A stretch of DNA of 64,000 nucleotides from Lucinisca nassula (GCA_963580285.1 OY757014.1:101434072-101498071); one strand, 5' to 3'. Counted from the stretch's first letter, positions 32,460 to 42,479 are shown. Numbers and translations: made by a program. Notes: generated from the sequence alone by a model not told the origin.

Positions 32460-33440
32460 TTTTATTATATACCCAAAATTCAAATGTCGGCTAGAATTCA
32501 GGATTGCTTGGTATGAATTTCTACACGTAAAATCAGATTATACATCTTAAAGTGGTTTGAAATGGAAAATAATGAAGGTCGTTATGTGTCTCCCTACACG
32601 TTGAAAAACCACGCCCAACGGCGCCAAAGTGAAGACGACGTTAACGTTGGTGGATGTGACGTCATTAAAACATTGACGTTTCCAAACACAGGACGCCGTT
32701 TTTTCCGAAGCGTCGGTTATATTTCTTTCAAAATACTCCTGATTTCTTAGAAGAAAGTATTGAAAAGCTTAACACATTGAAGGTAGGCCATATATTCGAC
32801 AGCATAAAATGCGGTTTATGCACTTTGTCAGAACCTATATTCGTTTTGCTTTACGTTATTTCAGTCGATACGCACGACAAGATGGCTGCCGATTTTTAGT
32901 ATCGAAATGGACAAATTTGAAAGTAGTTCTATTGTGAACGTGACTGCTTATCTACGGGCAATATGAACTTGACTACGGGCAATATGGAAAAATATTGACC
33001 GGTAACTTTTGTAGAAAGTAAACGGGACATTTTCTGGGTATATAATAAATACTGTTTTGTTATTCGTTTGGTTTATTTGTGGTTTAAAGTCCCCGGCAGA
33101 ATTCTCGAAGCCTCTTCACGTAACTGTCACCGTAAACCGCTATTGTCTTTGGCATGTTGTACTGTTATGATAACTTAACCAATTCAACCTACCATATATA
33201 TACATGGAACAGTAGATGACATTTAGAACTTGATTATTATTCACGTGTCGTTATGAGTCCCACTAATTGATAATTATCTCTAGTTCATGTAATTGAGAGC
33301 GAGATTAATTGATGAGCTCAGTTCAGGCATTGATTACGAATTTTAGAGCAATCATACTCGAACTCGTAATTAAATGAGTTCTAATCATTTCAACATTAAT
33401 ACATTACATAATCAAATGGAAACTCTTGTTTGAACAAGTC

Positions 33441-33600
33441 ACTATGAAAACACGCCTATACCAATACATTGTCGATTTTTCGGAAAAAAATGGAACTTTT
33501 AAAGGGAAACTTTAATGTGAGCCCCTGTAAACCCGAATTTCACTTTATAAATGTGGGGTTAGATGGGGGTTCAACAATTATATAGGCGTGTTTTCTTGAT
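33441..33600. mobile_element. Palindromic MITE, coreless derivative
   Basis: Ends CACTATGAAAACACGCCTAT and ATAGGCGTGTTTTCTTGAT. The central TAGAACCGCC hairpin is missing but the CCCGAATTTCACTTTATAAA/TGTGGGG side hairpin is retained. 160 bp. Confidence 0.8.
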
Positions 33601-34057
33601 TTAGATTCTGATCGGATCTTCGTGAATACATGTGCATGTATCGCAATTACAACTAGTTTTCGGGTGTTCTAAAAAACAATGTTCCAATTTCATATGCAAC
33701 AAAAATAAAATAGACATTAACTAAACCATTCAAGAAGCTTTAGGTTTGTTAAACGACCAAAGGGATCCGAAATGTACCCGAAATAACGGCAGATTTTAAT
33801 TAGTTTTAATTCCCATTTACCGCTTTCCAATGAAAGGAAATTACCTTAAACTCTATAAATTCATGAAATTTGGTCATAATAAAAGCATTTTAATGAGTTT
33901 TTTTTCTGTTTTCATTGTTGATTTCTGTTATTTCAGTGGTGATTTCGGTTATTTCTGTGGTGATTTCGGTGGTGATTTCGGTGGTTTCGGGGAATCGTGT
34001 TACCCGCCACAATCTATGTTTTCAAGCAACAATAAGGAAAATACGAGTAATGAACAC

Positions 34058-34330
34058 TACCGTCGGCCTCCGCCCATCGGGGCTTGCAGAAAAAGCTGGG
34101 CTGCATGATGCTTACAAGCGGAGCTTAAACCGACCCCACACGAGTACTGGTAAACCGCTTACACGATCTTAGCCTGTCCAGGCAAAGCAGTGCGAGTCGG
34201 ACCTTCCATGCTTATAAATCTTGGTTTCATTTGGCGACAGGGCTTGAGATGTCATTTCATCTCAATGTCGGGTAAGAGTCCCACAAAATTGGAAGCAACG
34301 TCTCCAAAATGACCTCAATTCAAACAAACA
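34058..34330 (+). mobile_element. SINE family A, near full length
   Basis: CTCCGCCCATCGGGGCTTG, CACGAGTACTGGTAAACCG, GAGATGTCATTTCATC and a 3' end merging into CAAACAAACAAAAAA and A-rich DNA at 34320-34362. Confidence 0.85.
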
Positions 34331-34384
34331 AAAAAAAAAAACAAAACAAAAAAAAAAAAAACATTCAAAATGAACACCCCGTAA

Positions 34385-34620
34385 ACCGAATTAAGACCAC
34401 CTAAAATTAAGACCAAATCTGCTTTTAAAAGCTTATTGAGACGGTTTTAGTTGTTCATTCTTTGTGCTTTCTACACCCAGTGTCTCCTAAAAAGAGACCA
34501 CCTTTGGGGCTGTTCAAAAGTGGTCTAAAAGACCACTTTTGAACTGTTCAAAAGTGGTCTAAAAGACCATTTTGAACAGTCCAAAAGGTGGTTTTAATAT
34601 AGGAATTTTACTGTACTTGT
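34385..34620. mobile_element. Small element with nested hairpins
   Basis: A left block AATTAAGACCACCTAAAATT and a right end GGTGGTTTTAATATAGGAAT, then TTTTACTGTA, are roughly inverted. At 34498-34591 the arms CCACCTTT and AAAAGGTGG enclose two adjacent palindromes (CAAAAGTGGTC, AAAAGACCACTTTTG; then again). It could be a pogo-like MITE, given the CAGTAAAA-type end. That is a guess. Confidence 0.55.
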
Positions 34621-34934
34621 TTAACGTGATGGATGCAATGCTGGAATGCCTAATAGGACTACTAGAATCGCCCAGACCGATATTATATATTCTCTGAAAA
34701 TTTCGATAAGTTTCTCATTGTCCTCACTGGATATGTTTATAATATCAATATTTTGGGAGTTTGCAGTCCGTCAATGTCAAAAAGCCTTACGGCTGTGCAT
34801 TTGATTGTGTTTACTAACTGTAAGCTAAAAGTTGACTTGCTCACCGCAGCAACGAATACATTTACGCATAAAAAGTCACATACGTCATAATATTTTCATA
34901 TATATTTGCTCAGGCGCGCCACTTATAGCTGTTG

Positions 34935-35245
34935 AATGGCCCCCGCCCATAGGGGCTTGAAGAAATATAAGGGCTGCATGATGCTTCCACGCTGAGCTGA
35001 ATCCGGCCCGCACACTAGTACTGGTAAACCGCTTAGAGGATCTAAGCCTGTCCAGGATTCGCGGTGCGAGGCTGACCGTCCATGCTAATAAACCCTATTG
35101 GTTTCATTGGGCGACAGGGCTTGAGATGTAATTTCATCTCAATGTCGGGTAAAAGTCCCACAAAATTGGAAGCAACGTCTCCAAAGTGACCTTTACAGTG
35201 TTAACGGGGACGTTAAACCTCAAATCAAACAAACAAACAAAATAG
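34935..35245 (+). mobile_element. SINE family A, full length
   Basis: GGCCCCCGCCCATAGGGGC, ATGATGCTTCCACGCTGAGC, TAATTTCATCTCAATGTCGG, and GGGGACGTTAAACCTCAAAT with (CAAA)n to 35242. Confidence 0.9.
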
Positions 35246-35325
35246 CTGTTGAAATTGTAACCGAGTCTTTCTTGTTTTGTTGTTCTAAAGATATGTTTGA
35301 TATGGAGGACCTTACACAAGTGGGT

Positions 35326-35390
35326 CATATCATATGGAATTTATGAATAGAGCTTTTGGCGAAATTCATAAATTCCATATGAAATGACTA
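35326..35390. repeat. Hairpin/foldback repeat
   Basis: TCATATCATATGGAATTTATGA and its reverse TCATAAATTCCATATGAAATGA flank a short spacer. A related block (CATTTCATATGAAATTTAT, TTTCATAAATTTCACAT) is at 27565-27620, next to a MITE. Confidence 0.7.
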
Positions 35391-35553
35391 CGAGAGTAAG
35401 ATTATGTTCATCATACAGCAAGAATGTCCAAAGAAAACATGGGGTTGTCACGGGCGGCGTCATGACGTTATTACACGTGTGGCGATATGATGTATATGAC
35501 ATGACTTTATTCACTATGTAACAACAACGCCATATGATAAATGTATATTTCAG

Positions 35554-35681
35554 GTATTTTGGCTGCTTCAGGTATTGAAATACATATTGTGGTGTATGCA
35601 TGGATGGCGGTAGTAATTTTACCAATATCGGCCTCGATAAACCCGGTTCTGTATACGATTGCCTCTGTCCTCACAAACAGG
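35554..35681 (+). CDS. LRR GPCR exon: TM7 with NPxxY
   Basis: Continuation of the receptor exon at 25373-26847. After the acceptor TATATTTCAG the frame reads GILAASGIEIHIVVYAWMAV, then VILPISASINPVLYTIASVL and TNR. This is the ECL3/TM7 region with the family-typical AWMAV..LPI.ASINPVLYT, including the NPxxY-type motif (NPVLY). The exon ends in phase 0 at AGG|GTAAGG (35681). It starts with GT, which completes the Gly codon opened by the last G of the previous exon, so phases match exactly. The C-terminal cytoplasmic tail must lie in later exons. Only minus-strand ORFs are long here, so this exon is easily missed. Confidence 0.85.
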
Positions 35682-35809
35682 GTAAGGACATTTGGCTGAA
35701 TACCTCGGGTTAAATAGTGTTGTTTAGCTCTTTTATGTTGTTTGCGAAATGGTTTTATCATATGACGTCGCGTCTGAGAGTGTAATAACGTCATGTAATA
35801 AATTCGATA

Positions 35810-36110
35810 ATCCACTAGTGGATTAAATATGCAAATTAATTAGATACGCCCCATAACGTTACAGCTACGACGTCCTTGACGACGTCGCGTTGACTAATGG
35901 CGGAATATTGACATTTTTGAATAGACTGGTGAATAAAATGCGTTTTAAATGTCATATGATAAACAGAATCTTGCATTCGTGCCCATGTATTATTGAATTT
36001 ATTAAACTCGTCGGCATAGCCTCGCATTTGATCCCTTTTCCTCAACTCGTTTAATAAATTCAATAATACATGAACACTCATGTAAGATCCTCTATGTCTG
36101 TACTTAATGA
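35810..36110. repeat. Dispersed repeat, uninterrupted copy
   Basis: Contains AAATATGCAAATTA, AGATACGCCCCATAACGTTA and GCGTTTTAAATGTCATATG, directly continued by TTTATTAAACTCGTCGG and CATGAACACTCATGTAAGATC. It shows the uninterrupted form of the repeat split by the 641-1460 element. Confidence 0.75.
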
Positions 36111-36204
36111 GGCTCAAAAAGTTACCTGACGAATATTTGATCACCAGAACCCCTTATCTGCCAACCGGTTGCAAACAGGCGCTCGTAATAGCTCGGCAAG
36201 TTCA

Positions 36205-36340
36205 GCCCCCGCCCATCGGGGCTTGAAGAAATAGATGTGCTGCATGATGCTTCCACGCAGAGCTGGAACCGACCAAACACGAGTACTGGTAAACTGCTTA
36301 GAGAATCTAAGCCTGTCCAGGAAAAGCAATGCGAGTCACA
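36205..36340 (+). mobile_element. SINE family A, 3'-truncated fragment
   Basis: CCCCCGCCCATCGGGGCTTG to AGCAATGCGAGTC. The 3' half is missing. Confidence 0.8.
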
Positions 36341-37063
36341 GCACGTTACGTGACGTAAAACTCAAACACTCACTCGATTACAAAGTCCCTGCATCCTTTA
36401 TGTGATCTTTTTTTAGGAACAGCCACTGTGCAGAAGATAAAAAAACACTTAAGCCATATATGCCTAGCGGCCCTTTTTGGGACATGGGCAAACAATGTAG
36501 ACCCAGAGCAAACCCCTACGTAACGAACTGTGACTTAACGTCTTTAGGCTTCCGATGCGGTCTAATTACTGTAACAAATGTAATGCACGTCACAGTTCGT
36601 TACATTAACGTTAAGAAATTGCCTTGACAACGTTAGCGCTTTTGTTTATGTACACGGGTTATTTATGGCTTTGGAAATTGTTAATACATGAAACCGTTTA
36701 GCCTTAAATAAATTAATATTGTTGTGGAATCTGACTTTTATTTTTTACTTTTTTTTTGTCAATATTGGACACCCGTATTGTGGATTATTTTGTGTGATTA
36801 AATATATATACATAAAACATATCATGATTTCCGATATAGTTCGACCATTTTCCTATTCATTCATGAGACACTGGGTTAACTACTTACGGAAAATTACATA
36901 CATCGTAAGTCTAACGTTGTAAGCAGTTCAATGACAGCATTTATATAGCACGTTATATTGTAATAGATATTGCATCGCGTTCTAATCTTATTTGGTTCTA
37001 CTATTCACCATATTTGCATTAGTTGCTGGCTCCCAGCTTGCACATTGTCAATATTGGAAAAAC

Positions 37064-37114
37064 AGGTAACCAGACCCCCCCTGACCTTTTAAGGTCAGGG
37101 GGGTCTGGTTACCT
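37064..37114. repeat. Near-perfect 51-bp palindrome
   Basis: Left arm AGGTAACCAGACC to CTGACCTT, right arm AAGGTCAG to GGTCTGGTTACCT, two central T, one extra C in the left arm. No transposon ends were recognised around it. Confidence 0.9.
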
Positions 37115-37264
37115 CTTTTTTCAACGCTGATAACCTTCAGACTAGGAACCAGCAGATAATGATCATGTATTTCCCGGTGCAGTTTATATTTTACTTTTGG
37201 TCCTTTGAGATCAGCGTGAATATTCTGAGAAATTGGAAATAAATTATTTGTTAAGACTCATATT

Positions 37265-37490
37265 CTAGACAGATTTTTGATTATTTGGACCCCATTTTGA
37301 TTTATATCAGTCTTTGAATCGACTGCCTTTTCGAAATTCGCAAAATTGCAGTATGTTTCCTCTGGCTTTTTTGCCGGATCATTACAGGGTCACTGATGAG
37401 GCTTTATTAGCCGAAACTACGTAGTATGACCCATCTTCTTTCTTATGAATGTTTTCATTGCTCTTAAAGGAACTCATTTTTGATTGTTAT
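37265..37490 (+). mobile_element. Second hammerhead-bearing repeat (diverged retrozyme-like)
   Basis: Carries the ribozyme at 37387-37432 and a 3' flank (TCTTATGAATGTTTTCATTG) that recurs reversed at 29418-29470. The 5' flank TTGAATCGACTGCCTTTTCG is not otherwise seen. Element ends are not defined. Confidence 0.6.
37387..37432 (+). ncRNA. Hammerhead ribozyme, complete core
   Basis: 46 nt. Helix I GGGTCA (37387-37392) pairs fully with TGACCC (37427-37432). The core CTGATGA (37393-37399) is followed by helix II GGCT/AGCC with loop TTATT (37400-37412), then GAAA (37413-37416). Helix III ACT/AGT is closed by loop ACGT (37416-37425), and the cleavage-site nucleotide is A (37426), giving a GUA site, allowed under the NUH rule. 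Compared with 55962-56007, helix II changed from GGCC/GGCC to GGCT/AGCC and helix I from TGGCCC to TGACCC, both preserving pairing. Small helix III is typical of metazoan retroelement hammerheads. Activity is inferred. Confidence 0.9.
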
Positions 37491-37832
37491 TCTTGAAAAG
37501 TTCAGCCTGAACTCTTTGTTTCCAGGGGAAGGAACAGAAGTCTACACAGACAACGAAGGGGTCGAGGAAGAATGTCGTTCTGACTGACGGTAATTATTTT
37601 TACAAAAAATTCTCCATATGTCCAACAAAGGAAAAATGGTCTTACGTAAAACATGTAAAATTGTGGAAATATTCCTTTTTTTCCGAATTTTGGGGTTATT
37701 GTTAAAGGAAAGTATTTGCCCACGAGGGCAGTAACCTCGTCCTTTAAACGAAAATGCAATGCATTTACTACGGATTTTTGCAGTCATTTTAGTTCAATAC
37801 GTCACTGCATAATGTCCGTATTGAGCTCAGCA

Positions 37833-37864
37833 TAACGAAATCACACCTACATAAATTTGAACCC
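37833..37864. mobile_element. Truncated palindromic MITE end
   Basis: CATAACGAAATCACACCTAC and AATTTGAACCCCTTAAA match one end of the CGAAAACACGCC MITE. It is cut off exactly where a PLE 3' end begins (37865). Confidence 0.65.
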
Positions 37865-38400
37865 CTTAAAATAGAAGTGGAGGCAATGATCAGGAATCGA
37901 TACAATCAACCCACACCCCCCCCCCCCCCCATCAAAGACACCAAATGGAAAGACACACAAACATGAAACAACAGACCCTAATGGAAACACCAACAGCAGA
38001 AATCCAAAAGGAGAGTTACTTTCCCACAAAATGGCAAATAGGCTATCCAAAATAAAATAACATAAGCGACAACCTCAAATCAAACAAACAAATAACATAA
38101 GCGACACAAACACCCCAAAACAAACCATAACAAAAATAAACCGCGACAGAAGAACCGCCTTGGAACGGTCCGTGGAAACGAATAACTGGGGGGGGGGGGG
38201 GGGGTTACATCGATTTTACGTGGCCACAAACCTCGCCCTTACTTCCGTCGCGATTTAGACAAATAATTATTTGTTCAGTCCGCATGAAGGCCGCCTTACT
38301 CATCAGTGCAACATCTCCGTGAACACAAATTATCAAACAGCCATAGAGATGAAACAACGTTGAGGACTCGACAGCAAGAAACCACTGAAATGCTGGAACA
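37865..38400 (-). mobile_element. 5'-truncated PLE 3' end with poly-C and poly-G tracts
   Basis: Reversed terminus AAATAGAAGTGGAGGCAATG, then a poly-C run (about 37916-37930), CACAAAATGGCAAATAGGC, GGAACGGTCCGTGG, a run of about 17 G (38188-38204), TCGATTTTACGTGGCC, CATCAGTGCAACATCTCC and AGCAAGAAACCACTGAAATG. A 20-nt SINE end is inserted at 38071-38090. Confidence 0.85.
38071..38090 (+). mobile_element. Extremely truncated SINE family A 3' end (20 nt) with 15-bp duplication
   Basis: The insert consists of the SINE tail AACCTCAAATCAAACAAACA and nothing more. It is flanked by AATAACATAAGCGAC at 38056-38070 and 38091-38105. The uninterrupted PLE has a single AATAACATAAGCGACAC. Confidence 0.9.
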
Positions 38401-38564
38401 AAAGGAAACCCCACTTTCATATTATAAAACGGTATACATCTTTTTCTTCAAAGCTTCTAAAACAGATTGTTGGTACTTCTTAGAACAGTCTCGACGATGC
38501 GGTTCCAGAAAGTACCTACACTCTACGAGGGGTGTTCTAAAAGAATTACTTATTTCTATCTGGA

Positions 38565-39075
38565 AAGTAGAAGTAAAACAAAGATCAGGAATTGATACAA
38601 TTAACTTACTCCAACCATAAAAGACACCAAAGGGAAAGAAATACAAACATTAAGCGACCAGACCATAATGGAAACCTAAATAAAGGAAGGCCATAAGGAC
38701 AGTTACTTTCCCACAAAATGGCCATATGGCCATCCAAAATTAAAAGACACAAGTGATACACACAGTAAAAAACAAACAACAACATAAATAAATCGCCCCA
38801 GAAGAGCCGCCTTGGAACGGTCAGTGGAAGATTTCCACTGGGGGGCTTAAATCGATTTTACGTGGCCACAATCCTCGCCCTTACTTCCGTCGCGATTTAG
38901 ACAAATAATTTGTTCAGTCCGCATGAATGCCTCCTAACTCATCAGTGCAACATCTCCGTGAACACAAAAATCAAAGAACCACAGAGGTGAGACAACGGTG
39001 AGGACTCGACAGCAAGAAACCACTGAAATACTGGAGCAAAAGAAAACCAACAGTTAGACTCCGATGAGCCCGACC
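38565..39075 (-). mobile_element. 5'-truncated PLE 3' end
   Basis: AAGTAGAAGTAAAACAAAG at the left, the complete conserved 3' UTR order, and the distal CAACAGTTAGACTCCGATGA, GCCCGACCAGAGAC at about 39070. One of the longest UTR-only copies. Confidence 0.85.
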
Positions 39076-39089
39076 AGAGACTTCAAATT

Positions 39090-40150
39090 TCAAGTTAACC
39101 CTAAAGTGCTCATTTCATGCCCTCGAAGCACTCCCCATGGCTAGAAATGCAAAGTTTCAGCCGATGTATCCATTTCTGGAAGGCGTCACGGTACGCTGAT
39201 TTGGGCATAGTAATAAGTACTAATGAATGGCAGATCCAATTGCCTGTCGGGACTGGTATTTCCGCCCAGCAAGGAATAATTTCAATTTCGGAAACAAAAA
39301 AAAAATCACATGGGGCAAGGGCTGGGGAGTACGGGTGTGCGTGTGTAGGGGTGGGGGAGACAAAACAGTTACTTTTCTTTCTTCAAAAACGCCGTAACTA
39401 TTGCGGAGGTATGAGCGGTTGCATTGTCATGTAGAAGACAGACATGTTTAAAACCAGTGGAAGGGCATCATTTCTGATAATACTTTTTCACTTTCCGGTG
39501 ATGCTTTTGCCCTTTTTCAACCGCACTTTTATTGCGACTCCTTCACTAGAGATGAAGATTGCATACGAAACCCTCTTTGTACTCAGAAAACGTTTGGCAA
39601 ATTATTGGGCGTTTGCTGTGTTTAGTGGCCCAGATCTTATTGCTAACCTTTCTGACGGGCTCAAAATAATAGACCTAGGTTTTATCAGCTGTGATGGCAT
39701 TGGCAAACTGCTTTTTGTCATATTTTGGAAACATTTGAAGATGCTTGTTGGCCACTTTAACCGTTGCCTCGTTTGCTCGTAAGTCAACATATGTGGCACC
39801 CATCTATCAGAAATCTTTCTGACTTTCAAATGCTTCTTCAAAATAAGACGAACCGTTGATAGTGATATGCCTACCTTTCGTGCAATATCACGAACAGCAA
39901 TTCAGGCATCTCCTTCGATGATTTCCTTTATTTTGGAAACGATTTATTTTACGAGATGCAGATTTTGGCCGAATTTGATTTCTTTTTCCACCGCCGATCT
40001 GTGTCATAAGACACACACGAAGGTCCAAAAGCAGTAAAAACTTCAGTCGTCAGCTTCTTCGAAGAACAACAAAGTTTTGAGCAAGCTTAGATGTAAGCCC
40101 GTATTTCAACTTTTTAGTCGACGCTTCTATCAACCATTTTTACTGCAGTG
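39090..40150 (-). pseudogene. mariner-family transposase pseudogene
   Basis: The minus strand reads FTAFGPSCVSYDTDRRWKKK and KEMPELL..ILHER (about 40040-39880), then LKVRKISDRWVPHMLTYEQT, RQRLKWPTSIFKCFQNM, a TADKT block where mariner has the first catalytic Asp of the D,D34D triad (T.DETW), and FEPVRKVSNKIWATKHSKRP. After these come GFKHVCLLHDNATAHTSAIV (second Asp), LPHPYTRTP-like DNA and a DFF block (third Asp), and finally YRDAFQKWIHRLKLCISSHG. Stops and frameshifts occur throughout, so it is inactive. TIRs could not be fixed by eye. Length is normal for a mariner (about 345 codons). Confidence 0.85.
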
Positions 40151-40159
40151 ATCAATTAC

Positions 40160-40925
40160 TGCATGTATTCAAATGGCAACTTTTATGTCTAACACTTAGT
40201 CTAACATGTACATTTATACTCCATTGCGTAGATATTGAAAAGCCCTATACAAGTATGTATTGGTTTTGATCGTGCCCCACGTGGATACAGACCTAGAGGA
40301 CGATAAGCAATTCTTTTCGAACATCCCTCGTATGTTGTGAGCAGAGATATGAACAATATCATAATTTTATTGAGAATTTTCATATTCTTTGGTGGCAAAA
40401 TTATCAAAACATGTGTATAGGCGTATTGTGCCTATGCAAATGAATCTATTTCAGACATCTGAGTCGCGATCAGCGACCATTAGTTTTTATATCAAACTAT
40501 TAACATTCTAAGTGTTTTTACAGAAAGCACATATAGTCAGCTCTTTGAACGCAATGTTGTTCATACGTCAATGAATGCATTGACACACGCGACTTTACAA
40601 AAACTTGAAATCAAGTGACGTCAAAATCCCTAGTGACCGTCCAAAGACGGTCGTTCTTTTGCAGTGTCTTAACTGTTATTTGGCTTTGTGCCGTTGGTTC
40701 ATTTTTCGTCTGTTTTTTGTGCGTGCCTCCGTGTCACTTTCTATAGGTGACTTGAGACGGCAGCGTTCTTGGCTTGTGGCTTTTCCTGAGTGACCTTTTC
40801 TTACTAGTTAACAATGGTTCTCTCCAGTATTCTTGGACGTCAAATAAGCTCTTATGTTCGTAGAAAAAAAAACGCGTGCAATTGCTTTCTTGTTTCAAGT
40901 TTAGCCCTCAAACCTGATTTTGTGT
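40160..40925. other. Non-coding with a MITE end and PLE-like motif
   Basis: 40375-40430 resembles one end of the CGAAAACACGCC MITE (TGTATAGGCGTATTGTG). About 40630-40680 (GTGACCGTCCAAAGACGGTC, GTTCTTTTGCAGTG) is faintly similar to the PLE UTR. No gene is supported. Confidence 0.4.
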
Positions 40926-40932
40926 CGTATAC

Positions 40933-41146
40933 TGGGGCCAGTTGTTCAAAACTAACGACGTCGTTAGTTAACGTATCGTTAAAACTTTGATCATTAAAAA
41001 TGGAAAATATGCTAAAATGTTTTGCAAAGCTGCTCACATTTTTTCAGCAAAAATACCATTTTTTTATATTGTACTTGCTAGAACAGTTAACAATTCGACC
41101 ACTAACGAGCTCGTTAAGCTAACGATGCTTTGAACAACTGGTCCCT
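40933..41146. mobile_element. MITE with GGCCAGTTGTTCAAA termini
   Basis: Left TGGGGCCAGTTGTTCAAAAC and right GCTTTGAACAACTGGTCCC are inverted. Subterminal TAACGACGTCGTTAGTTAAC and CTAACGAGCTCGTTAAGC are themselves palindromic. About 214 bp, no ORF. Confidence 0.85.
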
Positions 41147-41415
41147 GGTTGGCAAGCGATATAAATATAAGTAATAAAGGTAATTTGTTTACCGTTCATT
41201 GAAGTATGGACAACATCGGGTCACGAGCAAAATTTAAGTGAACCCCTTTACTTTGCTCGTGGCCCAATGTTATTCAAACTTGAGCCCCGCCAAGCGAATT
41301 TGTGTCTTCTAGCATTCCGTCATGACAAATTTTAACTGCGCATGCCCAACCATTCAGAGTGGCAAGGGATATGGCTTTCTGTCTGAAGGTTCCTCTTGAC
41401 TTACTGCTTGTATGA

Positions 41416-41481
41416 GCGAGCAGCGAAAGTTCTGGCGAGACTGCACGGATGCGCAGGCTCGCCAGAACTTTCGCTGCTCGC
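41416..41481. repeat. Perfect 24-bp-arm inverted repeat
   Basis: GCGAGCAGCGAAAGTTCTGG plus CGAG, then an 18-nt loop, then CTCG plus CCAGAACTTTCGCTGCTCGC. No further element ends identified. Confidence 0.9.
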
Positions 41482-41499
41482 ATAGGCGATAAGTACCAA

Positions 41500-42325
41500 A
41501 ATCGCTTGACGGGGCCCACTTCAACGAACGTTTAAACGTATGCTCATTACTTACACATATGTGCTGAAAAATATACTCTCGCCTCGCAAATTGATTTCGC
41601 GTTTCTCCATACTTTCAGGTGAGTCTTTAAACCGAGGTCTCGTTTCCATATGACCTTAGTTTTTGTAGGGACGTAATGCTTTAATATAAACACAAAACTT
41701 TGCGCTGTGCGTCATGGCGACTAGCGAATACTATCAGAATAAGTGGATGCTTAAACTGAGCCATTAAAAATGAACAGCCTTCTATTTTGCACTTTGGGCT
41801 AACGAAAGTGTTTATTATTTTCTTTTTTGGTTTGGTCGCCATGAGGCGAGCAAACCGGGTCTAATGACCAGATTTTAATTGTTCCATGGAGGGGCACGTG
41901 ACCTGATAGACCAATCAGATTATTCCGATAAATTGCGGTCCATGCAATTACCGAAAACAGTCTACCTAAATATCGAAAAAGTGGTTCCTGTAATTACCGA
42001 AATGAAGTAAATCTAAACAGTGAAAAAAAAAAAAAAACTCCAAGCAGTAATTTCCGCAAAGTTTACATCATAAAGATAGGTTTCTAATTATGAGCTATAT
42101 TATTTTCTATGCAATTCTGTGAAATATAATTATTACTCTATAAAAGTATTATCGACCAGTCAAATCGCCCAATGTCACCTCCAAGATACCCCAGATCACA
42201 GAAATATACTCAAAGACAGATTAATGTCTTTTCTTTGTTCGTAATTCAGACCGAAAACGTTGAAAGGTTTCCCTGTAGAAATCAAAGCACTGGCAGCGCT
42301 AGTGGCTGGATTGCGAGAAGGCTGG
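41500..42325. other. Non-coding; SINE family C remnant at about 41595-41690
   Basis: GGTGAGTCTTTAAACCGAGG, TCTCGTTTCCATATGACC and TAGGGACGTAATGC match a sense fragment of SINE family C. The rest has no recognised gene. Confidence 0.45.
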
Positions 42326-42479
42326 AAAATAGTCCTGAACTGAGACTTAGACTGTTTCATTCAACCCTTAAATTCCAGTATTTTACGCAAACAGTGTAGA
42401 CCCTGATCGGACCTCGCGTTCTGGGGCGTCTGATCTGGGTCTACATTGTTGGCCAAACCAATCCAGATTCATTAGATAA

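Larger units (their letters stand above)
32054..34006. mobile_element. 1,953-bp TIR element with 8-bp target duplication
   Basis: TIRs: left CGGTATCACGACTCCCCGAA, right in reverse complement CGGGTAACACGATTCCCCGAA, both continuing into arrays of GAAATCACC-type repeats (to about 32152 and from about 33915). The flanking duplication CCACAATC is at 32046-32053 and 34007-34014, in the middle of a MITE. Contains a long palindrome (32333-32459) and a MITE (33441-33600). No transposase ORF was seen. An 8-bp duplication fits hAT, P or Merlin types. The superfamily is unresolved. Confidence 0.85.
26848..35553 (+). other. Predicted intron of the LRR GPCR, filled with mobile DNA
   Basis: Begins GTACGT and ends TATATTTCAG. 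The two flanking exons join in frame: one base G plus GT gives Gly, linking TM6 to the loop before TM7. Contents are listed separately. 26900-27420 is AT-rich with nothing recognised. Confidence 0.7.

Noticed and set aside
33830..34108. Gly/Phe-rich or Val/Ile-rich peptides from 33830-34172
   Set aside because: Produced by the GGTGATTTC array of the transposon end, in two frames at once.
35341..35815. Minus-strand ORFs of 94 and 102 codons
   Set aside because: They are antisense shadows over the TM7 exon of the receptor, which has correct splice sites and phase on the plus strand.
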